Made by a program: the position numbers and the translations under genes | Notes under the pieces: generated by a model | Seen by the model: only the letters and a program-made list of their open reading frames with translations | The model's database searches: none | Told to the model about the DNA's origin: nothing | Part shown: piece by piece, positions 34,741-42,262 of the stretch | Layout: every line of letters starts with the position of its first letter | Numbering within the stretch: position 1 is the stretch's first letter | DNA from: Dyadobacter jejuensis | GTDB lineage: Bacteria > Bacteroidota > Bacteroidia > Cytophagales > Spirosomataceae | Length of the DNA stretch: 64,000 nucleotides | Assembly (NCBI RefSeq): GCF_003149085.1 | Contig: NZ_QGDT01000011.1 | Span: 1 to 64,000, forward strand | Direction: 5' to 3'

Positions 34741-36660
34741 TTAATAGGTTCTAACATTATTTTCAAAATCGTGAAAAAGCGTCTTTCCATTAAAATTAAA
34801 TTCAAACGTTTTGGCTTTTTTCTCCGCTTGAATATAGGGCGAATCGAATCTTTTGTAAGCGGTATTCAACAAAGCTCCATCGACCTTGAGGGCATCGTCG
34901 TATTTCAGATCATACACATGCCCTTGGCTCTGATAGGTTAAAGTAAGCTTGCGCTCATTAAATTGAATTTTATTGGTTTTAATACGATTAACAAATTCTT
35001 CAAAAGGCCCATCTTCCGACTTTGATCCCGCTTCGGTTACCCAATATACCCTTTTTCCTTGTTGGATAAGGTCTTCAGCATCACCTTCTCTAAATATCAA
35101 ATCGTTAGCCCCAATCATCGCACAGTAGCTATCGCCTTTTTTTCCGAAGATATAGCGATCCTCGACAATCGTACTGTCAAACTTTTCCTTTGGGAAATAC
35201 GCATGGGTATAGTTTAATAAATCCTTTTCCATCATTCCTTTTTTAGCTGGTATCCGATAGATAGAAAGATTTACATGTTTGTATTGTACCGAATGAGGAA
35301 GATGGCCATAGCCCACCCAGTAATTCGGAGACTGAAACTTCACGTCCTTTTCTAGATAAGGGTGACAGTGAAATATAGCAAATTCATCCTTGATATTCAT
35401 TCCAAAAACATGGTGCTGATCGGCATAATTACCCACATCATAGCTTTGCACCGTATACATGGAGTAGTCATTAGTCTTATAGGTGTAGGTATTCCCTTTT
35501 TGAATAGCCGTTCCAATTTGTTGTGGTTTCAGGATATTGACGGCTAGAGGTTCCAGGTGAAAAAAACGCAACAGCGGGTTGTCGAGTTTCTTAAAATCGG
35601 CGGTAAACGCATTGGAGAACATCCTATAGGAGCGAATATGAGCCAGTGAGTTGCGCACGATTTTGGGATTGACAAAGGCTTCCATCCCCCACTGCATCAT
35701 CAGGCTACGGGTGTCTGTGCCAAAGTATCCTTCCGATTTTAGCTCAGCGATATCAAGTCCATTGCTTTGCTTGATGACCAAGTTAGAGCTATCCCTAGCG
35801 ATTTCTTTAAATATGGGAGGCAGTTCATATTTTTTTGAGACCATCAATCCATACATCATCCCTGCATCCAATTTTTCACCATTACCCCAGTAATATTGGG
35901 TGACACCGCTTAGATTGGCCTCCTTTCCACCCTTTCTATTTCTTTCATAAGCGCGCCCACTTGCCGAAATAAACATGGTTTTTGAACTTTGGGCCGCGAT
36001 GTCGTAGAAGAGTAAGTCCAGGATGATCTTACTTTTTGATGTTATCTCCTCGTCCGCTGCATAGTCAATCAAGTTGATCAATGCCCCAATATCTTCTTTG
36101 TAATACACATTCGAATAGAATTCGGTGAACCCATAATTCCAGCGCATCGACAACCACTCCAGGATACGCTTTTGGGCTTTGAGCATATGATCCCGACCTG
36201 TTAATCCACTATTTGGGAAGATGCTTGTCGGATATTTTTGACCAATAAGGTACTCAGCTGAGGCAAAAAGTATCTGGTGGTTTTCGCTCCAGTAGCACAT
36301 CGAATTTTCACCGGGTTCATCTAACCAATAGCGAAAATGGAAGAGCACATCTTCTATTTTGGTTTTATAATGCAACGGTATATCATTTTCAAATTCATAT
36401 AGAATCCGAATGAGGTTAACCATCCTAAAGTCGGAACAATCATATTCCTTTTTAATGTACTCTAAGGTCCCATCAAGTCGTCGCCAATCGATATTATTTT
36501 CCCCATTCACCAGTTCCCAATACAGCTGATCCTCTTCCACTTTTATTTCAGTGCCAGGCCTGCTAGGATAGATGGTCAAGCCCGAATTTGAAGCTCGATG
36601 ACACCCTGACCCTATGATGGAAACGTATATAAAGGTGAACAGTATCGCTAACCTCGTCAT
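34741..36660 (-). CDS. Large lipoprotein, putative alpha/alpha-toroid polysaccharide-active enzyme
   Basis: About 639 residues from the ATG at 36660 (a frame start at 36675 is also possible). A lipoprotein signal (MTRLAILFTFIYVSIIGSGC) is followed by helix-rich sequence containing MCYWSENHQILFASAEYLIG, RMLEW-like turns and INLIDYAADEEI. The C-terminal half is beta-rich (HHVFGMNIKDEFAIFHCHPY). The two-part layout resembles heparinase or alginate-lyase-like (alpha/alpha)6-toroid plus beta-sandwich proteins, but I cannot assign a catalytic set. GC is visibly lower than its neighbours, which suggests transfer. It is monocistronic. Confidence 0.6.
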   Translation of the reverse strand: MTRLAILFTFIYVSIIGSGCHRASNSGLTIYPSRPGTEIKVEEDQLYWELVNGENNIDWRRLDGTLEYIKKEYDCSDFRMVNLIRILYEFENDIPLHYKTKIEDVLFHFRYWLDEPGENSMCYWSENHQILFASAEYLIGQKYPTSIFPNSGLTGRDHMLKAQKRILEWLSMRWNYGFTEFYSNVYYKEDIGALINLIDYAADEEITSKSKIILDLLFYDIAAQSSKTMFISASGRAYERNRKGGKEANLSGVTQYYWGNGEKLDAGMMYGLMVSKKYELPPIFKEIARDSSNLVIKQSNGLDIAELKSEGYFGTDTRSLMMQWGMEAFVNPKIVRNSLAHIRSYRMFSNAFTADFKKLDNPLLRFFHLEPLAVNILKPQQIGTAIQKGNTYTYKTNDYSMYTVQSYDVGNYADQHHVFGMNIKDEFAIFHCHPYLEKDVKFQSPNYWVGYGHLPHSVQYKHVNLSIYRIPAKKGMMEKDLLNYTHAYFPKEKFDSTIVEDRYIFGKKGDSYCAMIGANDLIFREGDAEDLIQQGKRVYWVTEAGSKSEDGPFEEFVNRIKTNKIQFNERKLTLTYQSQGHVYDLKYDDALKVDGALLNTAYKRFDSPYIQAEKKAKTFEFNFNGKTLFHDFENNVRTY

Positions 36661-36675
36661 TGGATGACCCTGCAT

Positions 36676-37051
36676 AAATTGGATTTTCTATTTAAAATGC
36701 ATAAAACCATGACGAATTTAGTTCTTTAAAGGAAGAATCCATAGGGTCTTGGTGCGTATTATGAATGGGAGTCCAGGCACATCCCATTCATAAAGCATGC
36801 TAGAGAAGAGATACCCCATTCTGAGTAATAGGAAAATGAAATAGTAGTATGGCCTTTTGCAACCACCGATTGAAGGCTGGTTACAGCCCATCTCCATTAC
36901 TTATTGGAACATACGACGATACCGGTGAGTATATAACAACACAAAGACTTAGGTCAGATTTTGGTGAAACTCACCATTTTTAAGTTACTTTACATTTTAG
37001 AGGCTTAGCACGTCCAAAGAAATATTTTTAGATCAAGACAAATTACACTAT
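36676..37051. other. Gene-free divergent region
   Basis: A 376-bp stretch between divergent genes with no credible reading frame. It ends with AAGTTACTTTACA (36982-36994), about 60 bp before the epimerase ATG, with TTTTG 19-21 bases upstream of it. This is a likely promoter, although the -7 box deviates from TAnnTTTG. The same 13 bases occur at 27498-27510 before the DUF4153 gene. Confidence 0.4.
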
Positions 37052-38128
37052 ATGAACATCGCCATTGTAACGGGCTCTGCCGGCCTGATTGGGAGTGAAT
37101 CGGTCGCCTTTCTTTCTGAAAAGTTTGACCTTGTAGTCGGAATCGACAATAATTTAAGAGAGTATTTTTTTGGGGCCGATGGCAATACAGACTGGAACAA
37201 AAGCCGTATCCAGGACGCATATTCCAATTATAAGCATTATGCTGCCGATATCAGGGAGGTAAGTCAATTGGAGCCTATATTTAAGGAATATGGCAGCGAT
37301 ATCAAGCTAATCGTCCATGCAGCGGCGCAGCCTAGCCACGACTGGGCCGCCAAGGAACCATTTACCGACTTTGGAGTAAACGCCGTGGGAACGCTCAATA
37401 TGCTTGAGATGACGCGCCTGAACGCTCCTGATGCGGTATTTATCTTTACATCTACCAACAAAGTATATGGCGATAACCCTAACTACCTTCCATTGGTAGA
37501 GCTGGAGACGCGTTGGGAGATCGACGAGAACCATGCTTATTTCAAGAATGGAATCGACGAGCAGCACAGCATCGATCATACCAAGCATTCAGTCTTTGGT
37601 GCTTCTAAGGTAGCGGCCGATATTATGGTTCAGGAATATGGCAAGTATTTCGGCATGAAAACCGGTGTATTCCGTGGTGGCTGTCTTACGGGTCCTAACC
37701 ACTCGGGAGCCCAGCTACACGGTTTCTTAGCCTATTTGATGAAATGTGCCATCACGGGCAACCATTACACCATTTTCGGATATAAAGGAAAGCAAGTTCG
37801 CGACAACATCCATAGCCATGACCTGGTGAATATGTTCTGGCATTTCTACCAAAATCCTCGTGCAGGAGAGGTTTATAACGCTGGAGGAGGTCGTTTTGCC
37901 AACTGCTCTATGCTGGAGGCTATCGCCCTTTGTGAGGAAATTACGGGCAACAAACTTTCCTACTCGTATTCCGACACCAACCGCATTGGTGACCATATCT
38001 GGTATGTGAGTGACCTTACCAAATTCAAAGAACATTATCCAGGCTGGAACTGGGAGTATGGCCTCACCGAGACCCTTACCCAGATTCATGACGGTATTTC
38101 GTCCCGTCTGCGCTTACAAAATAGTTAA
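37052..38128 (+). CDS. NAD-dependent sugar epimerase/dehydratase, CDP-paratose 2-epimerase-like
   Basis: 358-residue extended SDR protein. Nucleotide site GSAGLIG at 8-14, DIREV for the adenine pocket, [11 protein letters not shown] near 134-144, and the long [22 protein letters not shown] region resemble tyvelose/paratose 2-epimerases. The usual catalytic YxxxK reads FGASK (F182, K186), so the Tyr is replaced by Phe. I recall relatives with the same change, but cannot confirm it here. The likely role is to make or modify a nucleotide sugar for the two glycosyltransferases that follow in the same operon. Confidence 0.8.
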   Translation: MNIAIVTGSAGLIGSESVAFLSEKFDLVVGIDNNLREYFFGADGNTDWNKSRIQDAYSNYKHYAADIREVSQLEPIFKEYGSDIKLIVHAAAQPSHDWAAKEPFTDFGVNAVGTLNMLEMTRLNAPDAVFIFTSTNKVYGDNPNYLPLVELETRWEIDENHAYFKNGIDEQHSIDHTKHSVFGASKVAADIMVQEYGKYFGMKTGVFRGGCLTGPNHSGAQLHGFLAYLMKCAITGNHYTIFGYKGKQVRDNIHSHDLVNMFWHFYQNPRAGEVYNAGGGRFANCSMLEAIALCEEITGNKLSYSYSDTNRIGDHIWYVSDLTKFKEHYPGWNWEYGLTETLTQIHDGISSRLRLQNS

Positions 38129-38138
38129 AAAACACTTA

Positions 38139-38162
38139 GCCACCCCGCCTTGGTGGGGTGGC
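38139..38162 (+). promoter_or_regulatory. Stable hairpin in front of the GT2 gene
   Basis: GCCACCCC (38139-38146) and GGGGTGGC (38155-38162) form a perfect 8-bp GC-rich stem 11 bp after the epimerase stop and 17 bp before the ATG of the next gene. There is no U tract, so it is more likely an mRNA-stability or translation element than a terminator. Confidence 0.5.
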
Positions 38163-38178
38163 CTACTCTACCTCCCCC

Positions 38179-39126
38179 ATGGCCGAAAGCTTCGTTATTG
38201 TCATTCCCCAATTCAACGACTGGGAGGCGCTGAATCTGTTGATTGTCAAAATCAACCAGGATCTGGCTCCAGAAACGCTTAGCAACACCACATTACTCAT
38301 AGTAGACGACTGCTCCTCAAAGGATCAAACGACCCCTTTCCCTCCATTTAATGGCAAGGAGGTGAAGCTATTGAGGCTTTATAGAAATCTGGGGCACCAG
38401 AAATCTATTGCCATTGGCCTTTCCTATGTGGCCGAGCATATCCCTTGCGACAAGGTGGTGGTGATGGATGCCGACGGAGAGGATGCGCCGGCCGACATCA
38501 ACTTAATGGTGGCCAAATCGATGCAGGAGCCCGGTAAAATTATTTTTGCTGAAAGGAAGAAGCGAAATGAAAGCTTCCTTTTTAGGTTCTTTTATGTGAT
38601 CTATAAGCACCTATTCAAGCAGCTAACTGGCAAGGTCATTACATTCGGGAATTTCAGCCTGGTACCACAACGCCGACTACAAAATCTGGTAAGAGTTTCC
38701 GAGATCTGGAACAATTACCCGGGGGGGATCATCCGCTCTAGGATCCCCTACGATTCGGTGCCTACAGACCGGGCCAAGCGCTTGGCCGGAAATAGCCAGA
38801 TGAACTTCGTATCGCTGATCCTTCATGGACTGAGTGCGATATCGGTGATGGTCGATACCACAGCGGTACGCATACTGATATTCTCTATCCTGATGTCTAT
38901 CGTGGCGGTGGCATTTATATTCGTAATTTTATTCCTCAAAGTGATCGGCAATGCTACTCCAGGCTGGGCTTCTACCCTAGGCAGCACGCTGATGATCCTG
39001 ATGTTACAATCCTTTATGATATCTTTGTTTCTGGTATTTATGGTTTTGCAGTACCGTTCCCAGCAACATTTTATACCCGCCATTCATTACCGTGACTTTG
39101 TTGACACGGTCGATACCATCGGATAA
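38179..39126 (+). CDS. DPM1/GtrB-like polyprenyl-phosphate glycosyltransferase
   Basis: 315 residues from the ATG at 38179. An upstream GTG at 38158 would place the start inside the hairpin and is less likely. The GT2 catalytic domain has FVIVIPQFNDW, LLIVDDCSSKD and the metal-binding VVVMDADGED. Two C-terminal membrane helices follow (ILIFSILMSIVAVAFIFVILFL and the next near LMILMLQSFMISLFLVFMV), the layout of GtrB/ArnC proteins. These load a sugar onto undecaprenyl phosphate. The stop lies 3 bp before the GT-C gene, so the two probably act in sequence. Confidence 0.88.
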   Translation: MAESFVIVIPQFNDWEALNLLIVKINQDLAPETLSNTTLLIVDDCSSKDQTTPFPPFNGKEVKLLRLYRNLGHQKSIAIGLSYVAEHIPCDKVVVMDADGEDAPADINLMVAKSMQEPGKIIFAERKKRNESFLFRFFYVIYKHLFKQLTGKVITFGNFSLVPQRRLQNLVRVSEIWNNYPGGIIRSRIPYDSVPTDRAKRLAGNSQMNFVSLILHGLSAISVMVDTTAVRILIFSILMSIVAVAFIFVILFLKVIGNATPGWASTLGSTLMILMLQSFMISLFLVFMVLQYRSQQHFIPAIHYRDFVDTVDTIG

Positions 39127-39129
39127 CCC

Positions 39130-40743
39130 ATGATCAACTTCGATACCACACCCACTGTTTACTGGCTACTTGGCTTTGCCTTAGCGGGACTGGTGGTCGT
39201 GTCCGCGTATCACAAAAAAGTCCCAACGGCTTTATTTATCCTTTTGGGGCTCACCCTGTTTGTGGCGATACGCCTCCCCGTTATCGTATTCAACAGGGAG
39301 CTAAACCCCGACGAAAGCCAGATGATCGGCCATGCCATCACCCTACTACAGGACCCCGTATACTGGCGGTCGGTGGATGGTACTACCATAGGCCCTCTGG
39401 ACAATTATTTTCTGACGCTTCCGGGGTTAATAGGCCTCCCCATCGACTTCACTGCGGCCAGAGTCATGGGGCTGCTGGCCAACCTATGCACCTTGTTATT
39501 CTTATGGCTTTGCCTTCGAAACTGGTTCTCCCACCGCCTATCGAGGGTCATGTGGATGATGCCCCTTTTATTATTGGGATTTACCCAGGAGGTCGACCTG
39601 GTACATTATTCGAGCGAACAGGTGCCTTTGCTCCTGTTATCCCTATGTTTATGGCTTTTTTCGAAGCTACACACCCAGGCCGTCCTAAAACCCAGCCATG
39701 GCTATGCCCTAGGCTTCGCAGCCGGCCTCATCCCTTTTGCCAAGCTACAAGCGGTACCTCCGGCGGTGGTTCTTGGGGCCAGCGCAGCCTGGATTTGTTG
39801 GGGCTATTTCCGTAAACATAAAGCGCCCAAACCCCTATTAGCCCTTTTGCTAGGGGCGATAACTTTCCCAGTTATAGTAGCCCTTTGGGCCGTATATTTC
39901 GGGGTGTTCACCGACCTGATCGATTTTTATCTGCTGGGGAATGTTATCTATGCGGGGGGGAATGAGAGTAGTATTTTTGGGCAAATCATCGATATACTAA
40001 CGCTTAGCCCCGATTTCCAAGCTTACCTCTTCCTACTGGCACTTCCTATCGGTTTGTTCGTATACGGCATTATTAGGCCTGGAGCGCTTCGCAATCATCA
40101 GCGCGACGGACTGCTTTTACTCACCCTATTTCTTTTTCTACTGGCCAATGTATATGCGGTAACCAAGTCGGGCAACGACTTCGTGCATTATCTGCATTTC
40201 TTAACGATTCCCTTACTCCTGTTAGCCACTTGGGGTATGGCTTCTTTTGAAAAATACACCCCCCTGATCCCCGTCATTTTATTGGCTTGGTTTGCCGTCA
40301 ACGACGCCAAAATGTATCGTAGCGAACATCGCCTCAACGCCTTCGACTCTGTAGGACATACGACCCTCAGCGAAAGCCCTGTAGTAAAAGCCCTTAAAAA
40401 GTATGCTGTAAAAGGCGATTATATGGCCGTATGGGGTTGGAATTGTCTGTATTATGTGGAAGCACAATTAGCCCAGGCTACTGCTGAAAACCATACCGAA
40501 AGGTCCATATTCTTGCACGAAATGCGGGATAAATATAGGGAGCGCTACATGAAGGACCTAGCCCGGACCCAGCCAGCTATTATATTGGATGCGGTAGGCA
40601 AAAATAGTGCGTGGGTGCAAGATGTACCCACACAAGGAATACCCTCCTTTGCACCCTTAGCCAGTTATGTAAGCCAGCATTACACCGACTTAGGCATTTA
40701 CGACGGTACCCGGCTCTATGTGAGGACCGACCGCTTACGATAG
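39130..40743 (+). CDS. GT-C fold membrane glycosyltransferase (ArnT/PMT-like)
   Basis: 537 residues with about eleven membrane helices and a C-terminal soluble domain (about 415-537). The first periplasmic loop carries NRELNPDESQM, where the acidic NPDES motif is where ArnT and PMT-type enzymes keep their catalytic Asp. Inference: it transfers a sugar from the polyprenyl carrier made by the preceding enzyme onto an envelope target. The acceptor is unknown. It overlaps the convergent Rrf2 gene by 9 bp. Confidence 0.78.
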   Translation: MINFDTTPTVYWLLGFALAGLVVVSAYHKKVPTALFILLGLTLFVAIRLPVIVFNRELNPDESQMIGHAITLLQDPVYWRSVDGTTIGPLDNYFLTLPGLIGLPIDFTAARVMGLLANLCTLLFLWLCLRNWFSHRLSRVMWMMPLLLLGFTQEVDLVHYSSEQVPLLLLSLCLWLFSKLHTQAVLKPSHGYALGFAAGLIPFAKLQAVPPAVVLGASAAWICWGYFRKHKAPKPLLALLLGAITFPVIVALWAVYFGVFTDLIDFYLLGNVIYAGGNESSIFGQIIDILTLSPDFQAYLFLLALPIGLFVYGIIRPGALRNHQRDGLLLLTLFLFLLANVYAVTKSGNDFVHYLHFLTIPLLLLATWGMASFEKYTPLIPVILLAWFAVNDAKMYRSEHRLNAFDSVGHTTLSESPVVKALKKYAVKGDYMAVWGWNCLYYVEAQLAQATAENHTERSIFLHEMRDKYRERYMKDLARTQPAIILDAVGKNSAWVQDVPTQGIPSFAPLASYVSQHYTDLGIYDGTRLYVRTDRLR

Positions 40744-41184
40744 AATTAAGGGATCGTTTTTACTGTCGGCATCCACCTTCAGCAGATCGCTCAGCGTAGT
40801 ACTATCCAAAACCTCTAAATTAGCATCTCTCCATTTTTCAAGCACCACTCTTAAGCTACAGGTCTCTTCGTCCTTGCAGTCGTCGCATTTGCCATAGAAT
40901 AGCAGCGATACACAGAGTGCCGGGGCTATGGGCCCATCGATGATCCGAAGGACTTTGGAGAAGCTCACCTCTTCGGGTGCCATGCGTAGCAAATAACCCC
41001 CACCTTTCCCTTTTTGACTTTGGAGCACACCATTATTGCGCAAATCCAGGAGTATGGCCTCCAAAAACTTTTTAGGAATACGTTCCTTTTCTGCTATATA
41101 AGAAATCAGAACTGGACCCTTTCCATATTGTTCGGCGAGCACTTTAAGTGCTTTCAGGGCATACTTAGCTTTTTTTGAGATCAT
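40735..41184 (-). CDS. Rrf2-family regulator with Fe-S cysteines
   Basis: 149 residues with an N-terminal winged helix (MISKKAKYALKALKVLAEQYG, then IPKKFLEAILLDLRNNGVLQSQKGKGGGYLL). The cysteine cluster C91, C100, C103, C109 lies at the position where IscR, NsrR and RsrR bind an Fe-S cluster. It therefore probably senses iron-sulfur status, redox or NO. The target genes are unknown. The closest candidates are itself and the divergent protease gene. Confidence 0.92.
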   Translation of the reverse strand: MISKKAKYALKALKVLAEQYGKGPVLISYIAEKERIPKKFLEAILLDLRNNGVLQSQKGKGGGYLLRMAPEEVSFSKVLRIIDGPIAPALCVSLLFYGKCDDCKDEETCSLRVVLEKWRDANLEVLDSTTLSDLLKVDADSKNDPLILS

Positions 41185-41527
41185 TATAACTGGTATTCAA
41201 GTCGATGAAATTTTTTTCATTCAACCCATTGGTATTCTTTAGATGGCAGTGGGTTACAAAGAAAATGAATATATATAATTTGCTACCCAATCCCAATATA
41301 AAGATATATTTTCGTCAAAAATCTTTACTTTCATATAAAGGACTCCCTTTGTAAGCATCGTTTAGGCCTTAGAAAAGCTAGGAATTTCCCCTAATAAAAG
41401 ATCAATATGTCAGTACCTACCGCAAGGTTCCCAATAATGGGGATCAAACTTACAAAAGTTTGAGCACATGGGCATTAAGCTCCTAATATTCTGTAAATTA
41501 AAACCCTGACCAATTCCCATTTCCCCC
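41185..41527. other. Divergent regulatory region
   Basis: A 343-bp AT-rich gap between the rrf2-type gene and the metalloprotease gene. No reading frame or RNA is evident. It must hold both promoters. An imperfect palindrome AATATAAAGATATATT occurs near 41296-41311, but AT-richness makes it weak evidence for an operator. Confidence 0.35.
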
Positions 41528-42202
41528 ATGGCAGCAGAAATACATTATAGGGCATCCACACAGCGAATCGAAGTTTTAGCGCATTTATTTTTTTATGGCC
41601 AGCAGGCCACCACCCAAATCGGCGCAGCCATAGAAACCGAAATCAATCGGCTATTCAATGAACCTCAGGTAAGCTTCCCGGTACGAGGACAGCAGGCCAC
41701 GGTCCATTTTACGGTTACCCAGGAATGTGTAGACTTCCATCAAGTACAGCAATTGGCCCGGCACAACACCGATTACAAAAATAATTTTATTCGAATCGAA
41801 GCCCAGAATCTGCTGACACGCTCTTTTATGGGCTTCGGGCTGGGCGATAACGCCGGGCATTGGATCACCAGCGACGAGCTGGGCTTCTCCACCACGGCCA
41901 CCCACGAGTTTGGCCATGGACTGGGGCTGGATCACCCCGCCCACCCCGACTTCCGGGGTAGTGGCAGCCCACCGCCTATCATGGCCGCCCGAGGTAGCCT
42001 CGTAGACGCCCCCTACCAATGGAACCCCCTAGCCCAAGCAGGCGCCTATGGGGGCACGATGAAGCCCATTTACAGGCGGGTGACCGCTGAAGAGGTTCGG
42101 CTAATTCTGGAAGGACTTACCTTCGCCAATACCGACACCTATTTACTGGGCCATCTGTCCAACCGACTTTTTGACCCTGTGGGGAGAGTCATACCAATAT
42201 GA
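41528..42202 (+). CDS. Small metzincin-type zinc protease, no signal peptide
   Basis: 224-residue protein with the complete metzincin zinc motif HEFGHGLGLDH at 126-136 (three His ligands and the catalytic Glu) and a Met-turn at PIMAARG (M152), as in matrixins. The N-terminal part (TVHFTVTQECVDF, NNFIRIEAQN) supplies the expected strands. There is no signal peptide, propeptide or lipobox from the chosen ATG, which is unusual for this class. The substrate is unknown. It lies beside an Rrf2 regulator. Confidence 0.75.
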   Translation: MAAEIHYRASTQRIEVLAHLFFYGQQATTQIGAAIETEINRLFNEPQVSFPVRGQQATVHFTVTQECVDFHQVQQLARHNTDYKNNFIRIEAQNLLTRSFMGFGLGDNAGHWITSDELGFSTTATHEFGHGLGLDHPAHPDFRGSGSPPPIMAARGSLVDAPYQWNPLAQAGAYGGTMKPIYRRVTAEEVRLILEGLTFANTDTYLLGHLSNRLFDPVGRVIPI

Positions 42203-42262
42203 ACTGACCAGCAATATCTGGTTGTATGTCTCAGTAGTGAGACATACAACCCCTCCTGATCT

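Noticed and set aside
38158..38178. GTG start for the GT2 gene
   Set aside because: It would place the start codon within a stable hairpin and add residues not expected before the conserved first strand. The ATG at 38179 fits better.
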